A stretch of 64,000 nt of DNA from positions 1 to 64,000 of the forward strand of contig JBBHKE010003121.1 of assembly GCA_037447655.1 (NCBI GenBank). The letters are read 5' to 3'. Source of the DNA: Zygnema cylindricum. Its lineage: Eukaryota; Streptophyta; Zygnematophyceae; Zygnematales; Zygnemataceae. This document shows, one piece after another, positions 44,801 through 57,074 of this stretch. Within the stretch, counting starts at the first letter, position 1. Every line of letters begins with the position of its first letter. The notes beneath the pieces are model-generated. The model was not told the DNA's origin, made no database searches, and saw only the letters and a program-made list of their open reading frames with translations. A program made the position numbers and the translations under genes.

Positions 44801-47574
44801 CATCTAGGTCCTCATCCTTTTCTCGTTCTCGCAGCTTTTTTTACTTTACCATATTATTTTCTTTTCTCTTTTGCCCTCCTCCTCCTCCCTTTTGAAAGCT
44901 TTAATAGCGGGCATTGACATTGGAGTATGTCGTGAAGCTTGCCTGTTTTCTATCTGTGTTTGTGTTGCGAGTGAGTTTGTTTTTCTCACGAAAAAAATTA
45001 TTGTCGTTGTAGAAAACATCTCCTTGTACAGAAAATGCACATTTCCTTACAATAGACGCTTTTGTGCAAAACTCTTCAACATTTTCTATGCTGGAGGAAT
45101 GCTTGGCCTTGGAAAAGTGACTCATGCTAACAGGGAAAAATCACATCCTTTTTGTATACATTTTCTTGCAAAACCTGATTCATTTTCTCTGTGTGACGAG
45201 CTTTTGTGGTAGACATAGCAATATCTCCGTTCCTATGTTATCTGATGGTGTTCAATGGAAGAATTGTTATGTAGGGAATCCATTTTTATGTGGAAGAAAG
45301 ATTGTTTGGTCCACTGAAATGGATCCGCTTCAAATGGGTTTCTAAGTTTACCTGTTATTGGGAACTTGGAATGGTGTATATTTTATACTTGCTTTATGTG
45401 GTCCTAAGGTGGGTTTCTGTTCTTCAGGGAAGGCATCCTTGTGATAAACGCTCTAATCTCCGAGATTATCGCCAGCAATTTCCAGCCATTGATTTCTCAG
45501 AGGTCAGTATCATCAAAACAGTCCTTTCTCCTTTTGCACAAATAGTGACTTTTGTCTGTTTCATTGCCTCTTTCTGTTATTGTTACAGTGTGTGCAACGA
45601 ATGCTCTCTCCCCCCCCCCTCTCTCTCCCTTTCTTAGAAACCTATCTAGTCCTTCTGTCTCCGCCTCTCTCTCACTCCCTTTTCTAAAAATCTGCCCTTC
45701 GAAATTCCCTCTCAGCAATATTAATCAACAAACAAGCTTGAGCATAACTCCATAATCCTCACAAGAGCGCACGGAAATAAAGAGGGTTCTTTACGTGCTT
45801 TTACCTGACATCCTTACTGTCTTGATAGCGAACCATATGATGTTTATTCTTGGAAAAAGAAGAGGCGAGGGAGAATTTATGACCGAAGTGGGGAACCTGC
45901 AGATTGAGACTGAAGAAGATACATGGTGGGAAGCTGATGTGCGAGAGACATCGGAAGAATTGACAGAACGTGGAAGGAAATTCGTGAGCTGGTGAGGGAT
46001 TTCAATCATTAGTCTTTCTTCTGTTTTCTTCAGTGCATTGAGTCTAGACAGTTACAAAGAAAAAAGATGAGAAAAGAAGGGTGCAAATAGAAGAGCACAT
46101 CATAGCCTGAGGTAAGGAGACATGACTCTTCCTTCCCTTGTTATGTCCACATTGGCAATTTGTCTGTGGGAGACTGTGAAGTGGGTCACGAGTAGCACAT
46201 ATATATAAGACAATTTTGATTGTTTTTTACTTTTCCTGGTGGGATTTGGACAATTTCTATGCAGGCTCATGGCTCGTAAGGAGACTCGAATTGCTGTGGT
46301 CTCCCACAGTAGCTTCTTAATCCACTTCCTCGCCTTATTCGCTGCCGAGTGTGGACCAATCGTTAAGAAGGAAGTTCGTTCTGGGTATGTTTGCTTGGAT
46401 GCCTGAAAAAAAAAACGTCACGTCACATCACATCCAATCATCACAATGTAGATGCATTTGTCAATTTTGTGTTTAGTGATTCTAATGACTGTCATGTATT
46501 ATTGACCTTCTGGCGTGGGATTCACTGTAGACCAGTCAGAAACCAGTCAGACGACAATCATTTTAGAATAAACTAGATTTGTATTCCTTGTCCGTTTCAA
46601 AAGTTCAAATCTATGCTTGGACAAGATCTATACATCCCTTATGGAAACCCCACTGAAGCCAACCTCCCTCTCTGCTTGGTGGGTATTCTCAGTTCTGCAT
46701 GACTTATGACTTTTGTTATTACCCTTTGATTTCTTGGCTAAATGATATCGGTCATTGTTTACAACAAGGACAAAACTGTTGCTTCAATCGAGGTTTTTGT
46801 CCTATTATGCAGCTTCCACCACACCGATATGTAAACTGGAGTACACGTCAGGGCAGAGGTGTTAAGAAAGGAGGGTGATGAATCATCAGTACCATGACGT
46901 CATTGCTATGAATAGAGTGACATAGCAACTTTTTGTTTACGTCGTACCTTTTTCATCAATGTATTTCTGAATCATTTCCGTCAGTCCAATAGCAGTCAGA
47001 AAGAGATTCAGTTTTTCAAAACTTGGGATATGTAGTTTACAGCAAAAAAAATTGTAGCAAGATTTGCAGAAGTTACCTAAGGTGGAATCTAACAAGTCAC
47101 TGTAAGAAATAACGTTGTCAGAAAATCGATATCGCTATTTTGTGACATGAAAGTTTTGTTACTGAATCTCCACCACAAAATTAAATAAGCAGCTTCTTTA
47201 CAATTTTATAAGCAAAATTGTAATGCAAATCATGCTCGAAAGGTTGCAGTTGAAGGACAAATTGATGCATGTTCAGTTTTCATCATATGTAGTGTGGTTT
47301 TTGGGTTCCTGTTTGAACAGGTACAACAACTGCGAGATGCGATCTTTGGTGCTCATTGATCGAGAGTATGTACTTTCTGCCCTTTGTTGTTGTGTTTTGT
47401 GTTAATACTTGGGAGCTTTTTTCCATGGGATTATTACAATTTATACATTTTTATCGTCAGTTGTTCTATAAGAAATTTGTCTTGCTCCAGTCTCTTTTGC
47501 TCCTTTACTGTTAAGTAATTTTTTTTGTTTCTAAAAGGACAAAAATGCAAAGAAAAGTTGTCTCGAGGCTGTAA
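41899..47574 (+). CDS. Plant phosphoglycerate-mutase-like histidine phosphatase
   Basis: Nine exons: 41899-41964, 42984-43091, 43832-43911, 44594-44756, 45428-45502, 45903-45991, 46265-46384, 47321-47365, 47538-47574. All introns are GT..AG, frame is kept, about 260 residues. Start MATPATFGPTMFPLHRCKFI; the catalytic motif VRHGQGYHNVAGENNYAAYM spans exons 1-2 and supplies the phospho-accepting histidine. Then SPLMRTMQTAAGVFG, VEMCREHLGRHPCDKRSNLR, WWEADVRETSEELTERG and the second histidine in IAVVSHSSFLIHFLA. It matches the Arabidopsis phosphoglycerate-mutase-like family of about 280 residues throughout; the substrate is not established. Plant members usually have SG after the second histidine (THSGF); here it is SHSSF. 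The last exon (ETKMQRKVVSRL) is the least certain, because reading through the exon-8 donor also stops soon, at 47405. Confidence 0.9.
42005..42137. repeat. GAACT/GAATTG short tandem repeat in intron 1
   Basis: Variants of CTGAAC, CCGAAC and TGGACTGAAT in 5- and 10-base periods, wholly inside the first intron of the phosphatase gene, 40 bases after its donor. Confidence 0.85.
43235..43395. repeat. Purine tract in intron 2
   Basis: GAGAGGGA-type low complexity inside the second intron of the phosphatase gene. Open frames across it are artefacts. Confidence 0.8.
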
Positions 47575-47605
47575 GGAAGCTCGGTGGAAGTTGGACATCC
47601 ATTGT

Positions 47606-47716
47606 TAGAACCGATTTTTCTATATTTATTACTTGGGCCAATTTTTCTATTTCTATTACTTGGTCCAATTTTTCTTTTTTTATTACTTGGGCCAATTTTT
47701 CTATTTTTATTACTTG
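47606..47716. repeat. Four 27-base tandem units
   Basis: Units of the type TTACTTGGGCCAATTTTTCT follow the phosphatase stop codon by about 35 bases and probably lie in its 3' UTR. Confidence 0.8.
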
Positions 47717-50700
47717 GGCTTTCCAAGGATCCTGGATAACGGCAATTGGCAGCTTACGGCAAATCGTCTTGGCTTGTACTACATTCACTTGTTTTTTTAT
47801 TCGTAAAGTCTTTTAGTCTTTTGTTTGTGTTTTATACACCACCACAACATGCAAAGTTCCTTCAATAGTTGAATCGGTCCTTGCCTTTTTTTTTTTTCCC
47901 CTCCTTTCCTTTCCTTTCCTTTCCTTTCCTTTCCCTTCCTTTTCCTTTGTCTTCCTTTTCCTTTCCTTTTCTTGGATCTTTTTCTTTGGAAGTGGCAAGA
48001 GAAACAGGGTATTGCTGTTAGAGTTAATGATACTATATCAGTGCCCTTGAATTCTAGCCCTTGAACCTAAAATAGAATCAATAGCATTCATTGTTTTTTT
48101 CTCAACGCTGATTCTATAAACGGTTTTTTAACAACCACCTCTTTCGAAACAAAATTAGAAATCAAAATCATCGATATAAAGCCCACACTAATCAGTTTTT
48201 TCCTCTAGTAACCATTCACAGTGTACCTGACTCCATCATGTGACGATCATGTGACGATGGTGATGCAGTGGCTCAGACTCGACGATTTCACCGACTCAAA
48301 CTTATTTTAATTTTATTGGAGGTCACGAATTCAGTTCCTCGAGCGATAAAGCCGATGAGGTCATGGACGGAAAGGACGCCAAATAAGACGAGAAGAGACG
48401 AGACGAGAGTTCGATGGAGATACTTGAGGAGAAGGTATTCTCAACAGTTAGACATGTGGAAAATTGAATATGCTCTCGCATTAACACCTAACTCGCCTAA
48501 ATGTTATTTCATTATTTGACGGTTCTAAATAACGACACAATTGTATTGGTGATTTAGGTCAAAATTTTGTAAGTACGATTGGAGTTGCCTCTTTGGCTAT
48601 TTGCAGGGAGAGAGGAAGGGAGGAAGGGAAGGAGAGAGAGAGAGGGGGAGAGGGAGAGAAGAAACAAGTTAAATTACCCAAATTTTGACTGATAGTACCT
48701 GCAATTACCTCCATGTCCAATAACCTCGGGGATTCTTTATTTGTAAAGTCGCATGTCGTCAGTGAATACTCGAATTTATCGAATTTATTATTGAGGTCAT
48801 GAGGTGTCTTGGTCTAGTTTTTGACGTTTTTCAACATCGGTGGAAGGGTGAAGGGATACGAGTTTGGTTGTATAATGAATTATTGTATTTTACACAATAT
48901 TGGAACAAACAGTTTTACAATACATTGAACACTAGGGATTGGTAGAAACAAATATAAATGAAAAATAGCGTTTCAGCAATAAACTTAGTTTTGCCCTTAG
49001 GAGATGATTTGATAGCGAATTTCCTCCTGAAAAAAACCCACTATGCATTTTTGTGGACCTAAAAAAAAAAAAAAGCAGAAGCCCTTTTTGCCCTTGCTGC
49101 CCTTTTTCGCTTTAAAGTTTTTATTCAAAATCAAGCTAGTGTGTGATTCAATCCGGTTAAAACAGAGGGTTTGGGCGTTCCTCATGTCCTGTCGTTTCTC
49201 AATCAATTTCATATGGAGAAAAAAAATGGTTTGTCTATTCCTTTGGCAACAATAAGTTTAGAGTATGATGGGCTGTGCGGTTGTGGTGTCATAAAATAAT
49301 AAAACATTTTGGTCTTAAACCGCCTGAGCGGGTGAAAATGACGCGGTAGCCATTAAAGCGGATGGTTCCAGAGGTGACCATTTGTCGATTGACATTTATT
49401 TTGTCGTTTGTCGTCTGTCATTTGCCGTTTGTTTTGTCGTTTGTCGTTTGTTTGTCGGATTGTCGGGCATATGGAGGGACTCGGAATAGGGTACGGAAAA
49501 GTACGTCTATCTTAAAATTTGAAAGACACTTTTAGGATCTTTCTTGCTGAGTCGATGAGCTGGATTGTATTTACCCGTCAGGACAAAAAATACATTTTAA
49601 TAATTTCGGAGTACTGAAGGAACATGAAAGGTGATGTCGGTGAAGTGAAAGGTGTAAAATATTGGTTGCGGAAATAATGAATATGATAATTGTCCCCGAT
49701 TTTTGAAGGACGTAAATGCCCCTCTACTGCAAATTCCCCTCTAGTAGTCTCATGATACTGTGAAAAAAAGAACAAAAGCGTATTTACTGTTTTGCAACTA
49801 TATCTTACAATTCGCACTTTATGAATGTGCGGTAACCATGTTCATGATTTACGTTGTACAACGTCAAGATAACAGTTTTGACGCCATGGATTTTCTTTCT
49901 AGTTTTTTGGCAGTTAAATTAGGTGTTTGGCGGTTATTCTAACAAAACTTGCAACTTTATAGATGACTCTAAGTTCGAGTTGATAACTATAATTCGAGTG
50001 CTTAATTTTTGTGACCCATAATCATAAATTGACATTCATAACACTCTTACAATAGTTAAGTGGTTATAGAGTGGCCATTTTGAAAAACATAATCATTTAA
50101 AACTGTTTACCCTAAAAAATAATTACACTAACAACGATGGCCAATTTAATGTCCCAATAGCTTGTCTTTTCGTCCAACAATTTATTATTTATTTGTTTAT
50201 TTATGTATATGTCATACAATTCATGCACTCGACAGTTTGTACACCAGTATGAACCACAAGATGTAACATTTGTAGAACAGCATTGTACTTTTTGTACTAT
50301 TTACTATGTACGTGTAAAATCGGCATTTAACATTATTGTTTTACAAGAAAAAAAACTATTTGTAGAGGGTTTTAGGTCAACTTGCGCAAATGTAGGTGGT
50401 TTAACAGTATTATTCCTCGTGACACTAAATTGTCGAAGATTTTGCACCCAGACACCGCAAGTTTAAGCTGAAATCAAACCTTTAAACAATATTAATGTGG
50501 AATTATAGACTGTATCATACTAATTTAGTGTACGAAGATGTGGTGGGTCGTCTTCCACTTTCTTAGGTAGTGTTATTAACGAATGATATTTAATGATATT
50601 TAATGATTTTCACCCAAATAAAGTCAAACCTTGTTGAGGGCCTTTTAATTGTCACCACATTTAACAAAATCATTTGGATAACGGCAATCAACTCTGCAAT

Positions 50701-52160
50701 AGTTGCACTAAGGATGACACAAGAATAATGGAGAGGTCAAGGGACTGGGAGAGGACGCAAATAAAGGGGAGGGAAAAAGAGAGAGTGAGGAAGCAGATTC
50801 AAGGGAGAGGACATGAATAAGGGATAGGGTGATAGTGAAAGAGAAATATACGGTAAAAAACCCTAAAATGATAAATATAAGAGAGACGAAGAGAGATTAC
50901 GAAAAGGATATTTTAAAGGAGGCTGAAGGAAGTGAGACAGGATATGGATGAGCCATAAATTATAAAGTTAATTGTCAAAAACTCATGATTTATTCCATGG
51001 CAATAGCACCGACCACTTAGCTTTTACCTTTCTACTCCTCCACGGCTTACCTGCAGAAATTGATGTTTTCAATACACATTTTACACATTTATTACACATT
51101 TATTGCTGCAAGAAGCACCGTGACTTGACGTTTGAGGTTCCTGCCTCGATTTCAACCATGTATGCAACCATTGGGCCAACCCTTAGGGGTCTTTGCATAT
51201 GCGAAACGCTGGGAATATTTACAGGATGTTACCAAATATTGGTCAAAATCGGGAAAAGACGTTTAAAAAATTTGAACCTCGCAAATTTGGGAGAATGAAT
51301 TTCGGAACATTTTTATTTTCACATTTTGACAAAAATGTATGCAAATGAATAACAAGCATGTCATTAGAAATAAAACACTAAAGAATTTAACGGAAATGTT
51401 ATCGATTCCATGTGCATAAGCCCATATATGACTCTATTACTTAAAAAAAAAAGACATTGAAACATTCATTAAAAAAAAAGAATTTCAAGAAATTCACAAA
51501 ATCCTCCGAAAAACCTCCCGCTAAAAGACAGGTAAGAAAAACAAAATGGTTCACAAAATAACTTTTGAACTAAAACTCGCGGATTTCCCTCAACTTTTAG
51601 TGTAAGTTTTGATCCATTCTAGTAAAACTAAATGTTGAAGTAAGGTTTTTTAGGAAATTTTGTGCCATGTATCCACCAAAATTTCTTGAATTTCTTGAAA
51701 TTATTTTTGAATCGATGTCCAAAACTGGAAACATAGATCCTCACGGCGATTCCCTCTAGATGTAAAAATGTCTAGGCTTTTTAATAAAACGGAACAATGT
51801 ATACGACAACTATTCACCAAACTTCACAATAATATACACATTTCTATTAAACTTTACGGTTCATCCTAGAGATGATAGAGTCAATATATGATAAGAGGCA
51901 ATGTTAAGACATCGTCTCATCTTTGTAAGTACAATCTAAAACCGTATTTCTTCCTAATATACTTAATTTTGCTTAATGTCTACATTACTAAAGGCAATCA
52001 TCTAAAGAAACTAATTCACACGGAAAACATCATCTTTCTAATTGCTTTCTTTCGCTTGCTGACGTTGGGAACTATCTATAGATGTCAAATGTGATGTAAA
52101 ATGAGCACTTGAAATTCACCGCTGTTGAAGTTCATGACTTGTCGTTTTATTTCGACACGA
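47717..52160. other. Intergenic, no gene recognised
   Basis: Contents: a CCTTT microsatellite at 47895-47965; a decayed TIR-family fragment at about 48020-48225 ending CACAGTGTACC; a possible SINE head at 48255-48345; purine tracts at 48605-48660 and 50740-50900; a GTCGTTT repeat at 49385-49465. The rest is AT-rich with no coding signal. Confidence 0.5.
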
Positions 52161-52161
52161 G

Positions 52162-52293
52162 TGAGAGGTAAATAGAAGAAAACTTTACCCAAATTGCCTG
52201 TGCTTGAATTCGAGGATAGAATCTGTCTTCCTTTTTTGGAAGGAATGGGAGGTAAATAAAAGGAAAACTCTAGCCGAATTGCCACTGCATACA
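52162..52293. repeat. Local duplication around the SVIP-like last exon
   Basis: Two degenerate direct copies: GGTAAATAGAAGAAAACTTT followed by ACCCAAATTGCC, and GGTAAATAAAAGGAAAACTC followed by TAGCCGAATTGCC. The second contains the terminal exon. Confidence 0.6.
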
Positions 52294-53627
52294 AACCACA
52301 ATATGTGACATGTCAATTATTTTTTGAAAGAAAAGAAGTTTGAAAAAAGTTGAAAATAGATCGTATAAAAGTGAGAAATAAGAAATCCCAATATGAACCA
52401 TAAATTTCTTACAGAAAATCAATTTTTAAATCCTAAACATAATTGGTGTGGAACACAACACTTATTAAAAAGTATATAAGTGGACAACAATGGCTCCTTA
52501 AACAGTTTTTTCTGCACATTACTTAATGTAAATTATAAAACATTCCCGTCCATAATCAATATTAGTATGTCTACATTGATTATGGTAAATGGTGTACCGA
52601 AATTAAGACATAAATTGGTGCTTTTCTCAAGGGGGAGAAGGTAACATGGAATCCTATTAGCATAGTGTGAGATGAAGGAGAAGAAAGAGGAGAGGGGAGG
52701 GAGAGAGGCCACAGACGAAAGGAAGGAAGAAACGCCGGATAAAAGGAAAAAATAACAAAATTTTAGCCAGCGGAAGTCAGATGAAAACAGAGGAGGTGAA
52801 AAGAGAAAAGACATAGAGAGGAAACAAAAGTAATAAAGAAAAATAAACACCGGAGGTAGAGGAGAGAGAAAGAAAACATAGAAAGACTGAGAAAGGCAGA
52901 GGAATTGGAGGCAGAGTAAAATGGAAGGGGAAAACCGACTTGCTCACTCACTCGAGAAATGGACAGGAATGAAAATAAGATAGTAGAGAAAAGGAGACGG
53001 GAAAATGGAGAAACAGGGAGACAGGGAAGGGGAGAGGGGAGAGGGAAATAAAAACTGTTATCAAAACATGAACATCAAGATGCAACAAGTGACCTTGTAG
53101 GTATCTCAAATTAGAAGCTCATGCCAAAAATGCAGTTTCAACTGATAAAAACAACTCAACCAAAATTGCTTCTCTGTTTACTATATTGAACTTGGAACCA
53201 GTATGTAAGACAAAATAAGGGTGACAAAGAGATTCATGATGTCGCAAAAAGTTTAGTTTTAAGAATGTTGTCGACTCGTTTATGTGAATGCGTCATTAAA
53301 CAATGTGATTTGAATCGTACAAAACTATGACGTACGGTTCAGTGCCTTGGTGTCATGGGAGTCAGAGAGGAGATTGGGGAAAGGAGGGCAGGAGGGAGAG
53401 AGAGGAACGTAAATATGGAGTGAGACGTTAAGACTGCAAATGCTACTTGCACTCACCCGCATTCCCGGTTCGTTGTTTACGGGGCCTTTTTCCTTCGCTG
53501 CTAGTACTGCTTTTTTTGCCGCCTTTCCTTGCGCAGAATTGTTGAACTGAGCCGCTCTGCTTTCCCATACACACCAAAAGGCTTCAAATCCTATAACAAT
53601 TGTTTGGGTTTTTGTGGAAAAAACGAC

Positions 53628-53668
<41 letters not shown>

Positions 53669-53762
53669 TTGTCTCATACAACGATGATGATGACGACGAT
53701 GATCATAATAATGACGATGATGATGACGGTGAGGATGATGATGATGATGATGATGATGACGG

Positions 53763-53800
<38 letters not shown>

Positions 53801-54384
53801 GTAATGATGAAGATGATGACAATGAAGATGATGACGACGATGATGAAGTTGTTGTTGACCAGACTATACAGGGGGATTGCTAATGCTAACATCAATGTGC
53901 AATACCCAATTCCCAATACCAAAAACCTAGCACCCTATACCCCATGCCCAATGTCCAACATTCCATGCCCAATGGCCAATGTCAAATGTCCCACCAAATG
54001 CCCGATCTCAATCCACACTATTCAATGCCATGTTTCCAAGAGAAAAAAATCACAGCTTACAATATTCATCACCTCTCTCTTCAATTCAGACACTCATTTT
54101 CCATTTCTTTGGTAAGCATTAAGTTTCCATGTGTACTTTTAACAAATATTCCTCCAAACAGAAAAGTACAAAAAAAAAAACAAAAAAAAACCTCTCCAAA
54201 ACCGTACAATCCGTACGATTCCGTACCTCGCTTCTGCTGCTTCAGCTGCCTTTGCACGAGCATCCGCCATCTCCTCTCTCTCCTCATTAGTGTACATACG
54301 TACGCGGTCGCCCTCCTTTCCTGACACGTGTCCGCCCTTCTCAGACTTCTGGCCTTCGAAACAGCAGCTGAAGCAGGCCCCCAT
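52270..54384 (-). CDS. SVIP-like p97/VCP-interacting small protein
   Basis: Three exons on the minus strand: 54384-54227, 53556-53457, 52284-52270, joined by GT..AG introns, encode 90 residues. MGACFSCCF has a glycine at position 2 and serine at 6 (N-myristoylation pattern) with cysteines suited to palmitoylation, so membrane attachment is likely. Residues 43-53, RAKAAEAAEAR, fit exactly the VCP-interacting motif R-x5-A-A-x2-R of SVIP; the last arginine codon is split AG|A across intron 1. FNNSAQGKAAKKAVLAAKEK and EPGMR follow, then WQFG and stop from a 15-base exon. Related proteins end similarly (GLRWTVS in human SVIP). SVIP proteins bind the p97/Cdc48 ATPase and restrain ER-associated degradation; that role here is inferred. 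The start is the ATG at 54384, not the upstream TTG. The last exon is the least certain part. Confidence 0.82.
53625..53860. repeat. GAT/ATC trinucleotide microsatellite in intron 1
   Basis: Long, slightly interrupted (GAT)n inside intron 1 of the SVIP-like gene. It generates poly-D and poly-M/I frames that are not genes. It is followed at 53895-54005 by CCAATACCC/CCATGCCCAA-type repeats. Confidence 0.9.
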
Positions 54385-54477
54385 GGCTGCCTTCTGCAAC
54401 CACCAGAGTGAATTTTGGACAATACTGGACAGGGGAAAGAGAATATGTTCTAAGTCAAACTTTTAGGGTTACAGTGC

Positions 54478-54694
54478 ACTGCACCATGAATCGCTATTAG
54501 CTTCGATGTTTTTTTCGCCACTTAAAACATCTTTTCTCCGTACACACTTGTCCGATTTTTTAATTTGAGACCGCCAATCGGAAGCTGAGAATCTTACCTT
54601 TCAATCGCAACCGTCAGATCCATAATCGGACACGTGTGTACGGAGAAATTTTAAGAGAAAAAAAACATTGACAATAATAGCGATTCACGGTGTA
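54478..54694. mobile_element. Foldback MITE family A, copy 6
   Basis: TGCACCATGAATCGCTATTA left and TAATAGCGATTCACGGTGTA right, with inner arms TTTCTCCGTACACACTTGTC and GACACGTGTGTACGGAGAAA. It lies about 95 bases upstream of the SVIP-like start codon, within its probable promoter or leader. Confidence 0.8.
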
Positions 54695-54800
54695 GTTCGA
54701 CGCCTCTAAAAAATTATGACCCCCGAACCTGAAATAGGATTGAGAATACAATTTTTTTCTTTAACTATTAAATGTACGGTTTAATTAGCGTCACCTACAC

Positions 54801-55020
54801 TACAACGTGTATCGCTATCAGTGTTAATGTTTTTTTTGCCACTTTAAACATTTTTTCTCCGTACACACTGTCGGGCTGTGGATCTGACGGTTGCGATTGA
54901 AAGGTAGGATTGTGAGTTTCTAGTTGGCGCTCTCAAATTGAAAATCGGACAAATGTGTACGGATAAAAAATGTTTAAAGTGGCAAAAAAATTATTAACAC
55001 AAATAGCGATTCATGGTGTA
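54801..55020. mobile_element. Foldback MITE family A, copy 7
   Basis: ACAACGTGTATCGCTATCAG left and AAATAGCGATTCATGGTGTA right, with the usual inner arms (CTCCGTACACACTGTC, GACAAATGTGTACGGA). Confidence 0.8.
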
Positions 55021-55052
55021 TAGTGCTGGACTGCTGGTCTATAGTGCAACAG

Positions 55053-55236
55053 TACACCGCCAATCGCTATTAGCGTTGTGTACGCTAATCCCGTCCCGCT
55101 TTTTTTTGTTTTTATTTTCAAATAGAATTATCCACACTATTTAAAAAAAGCCCTAATTCCTAATTAGAGTAATCGATTTCTTCCAAAATTTCCCAATTCC
55201 CAATTAGCGTACACCACGCTAAATAATAGTATACGT
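55053..55236. mobile_element. TIR element family B-short, copy 1, truncated
   Basis: TACACCGCCAATCGCTATTA left. The interior is the inverse of 58452-58670 (CTAATCCCGTCCCGCTTTTT, AGCCCTAATTCCTAATTAGA). It breaks off about 35 bases before the expected far end. Confidence 0.75.
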
Positions 55237-57030
55237 GAAAATATGGAGCTTATCGAAAGCCATTCTTGAATTTTCGTTCTTTCTTTTTTATTATTCCTTA
55301 GCTTATAGATTCTTTGATTTTTTATTTCCGATTTGGCTATTCTTTTGGTTATTTTGAATTCTTTAATTTCCTTCCTTTTTAATCTTTCTATTCTTAGAAT
55401 CCTTGCAAAAATTGAAATATTGGTGAGTCAATTAAATACACTAACCGGTTAAAATGGATTTACAAAATTCTAATATAATCAAAAGATATTTCTTAAAATG
55501 TTATCATTTTCAATTGTTGGTTTTTTATTTTCTACTTCCTGGATATCGAAACAGTAAAAAAATGATACATTAAGGGGATATATAATTTGTTATTTTTATA
55601 TTATCTGTTAGTTTACGGTATTAAAAACTGAGTCAGCCTCCAAAAAAGGATTGTAGATCTAAACTTGAATAAAGAAGTCAAACCAAAAACCACAAATTGT
55701 AAACAAACAAGTAAATAAAACATGTTTTACCTGATTTAAAAAGCAAAGAATTTGTTTGAAGATCATTCGAAAAAGCGTTTAAACCGACCCACTGCTTCAT
55801 TCTGCATTCAGATAAAAACCATTTTTCCAAAAAATTACATTTTCATTCAACATATCTTTAAAAATATTGTTAATATTAAGATATCTGCATGGGTATAGAA
55901 TTATTTTTTTCCAACAAAAGGTTATTACTCATGTTAAAGATAATTTTTAGAATTAGAAGTGTCTACACAAGTTTTGAAGAAGTTAATCGGCATCATTCTA
56001 GAAATTATGATGTGAATTTAGACAAAAATCTAAAAGCTTGAAGCTTTAAAGACGAGAAGAGGGAGAGGGACAAGCAGGAGAGGTAGACAGAGAGGAGGGA
56101 GAGGGAGAGGGAGAAGAAGAAAAAGGAGAGAGGAAAGGATAGGGAGGGGAGAGGGAGGGAGAGAAGAAGGAGAAGAAGAGGAAAAGGAGGAGGGAGGAGA
56201 GGGAGGGGGGGAGAGGGGGAAGAGGGGGGAAGGGGGGAGGGGGAAAGGGAGGAGGGAGAGGGAGGAGGGAGAGGGAGAGGGAGAGGGCAAGGAGTCGAAG
56301 GTGTAAAAAAAAACCTCGGCCCCTTAATATTCAGCTTTTTCATTTTCCCACGAGTGAAAAAAAGAACAGGGTCATCCAAATGCTAAAAGAGTTAAAAATA
56401 AGTATAATGTAAAATAACAAAACATGATTTAGTCGTCATTTTTATGCAAACAGCGGTATATTAATCGATTTCATCAATCATGCTTGAGACCAATATAACT
56501 TCATTTTCTCAGAAGTTGTTGGTAATAAACCTTAATTGTCAAATAGAATTGGTAAAAAATCTTAATTCCCATATAAATTTGAAAACCTCTAGGATTTTAC
56601 TATAAAAATAACCCTAAAACTGTTAACTATCGTTGTAACTTTAAAAACAAAACGTATTAATAATCTTTGATTTACCGCTGCATCTTTGGAAAAAAAATAG
56701 CAGAAGCAAATTTTACTCCACAAGATTATTTTAAAAACAAAATAGAAATACGGTTTATAATGTAAGAAATGAAAACAAAGGGGTTGTCGAGTGCAAAAAG
56801 TGACTGTGAAAAAGAAAATGCCATATATATTACATGAAAAACTGCATTATTCAAAGAAACCTTGATTTCCAGAAAGTAACAATTAAACAGAGGTGTAAAT
56901 TTTTGTTTGTAACCATGGTTTTGTAACTGTTTTCATTTAACAAAGTCAGTGCAAGTCAAACCTAGTATAACAACAAAACCTTCAAACCCTGAACCCCGTT
57001 CCTCGTAAATTCCAGCAATCTAGCCCGCAA
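55237..57030. other. Intergenic with long purine tract
   Basis: AT-rich DNA with no gene recognised. 56050-56290 is an almost uninterrupted purine (GGGAGA-type) tract of about 240 bases, able in principle to form triplex structures. Confidence 0.6.
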
Positions 57031-57074
57031 TTCTGTCACGTGCAATATCCACCTGACACGTAAAACCTCCAGGA

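Noticed and set aside
45290-45637. 115-codon frame
   Set aside because: Only its middle (GRHPCDKRSNLRDYRQQFPA) is coding, as exon 5 of the phosphatase gene; the rest is intron.
53614-54115. Poly-Asp, poly-Met and poly-Ile frames
   Set aside because: They are translations of the GAT microsatellite, which lies inside intron 1 of the SVIP-like gene.
56005-56379. 124-codon Leu/Pro/Ser-rich minus-strand frame
   Set aside because: It is produced by the purine tract at 56050-56290 and has no start context or conserved motif.
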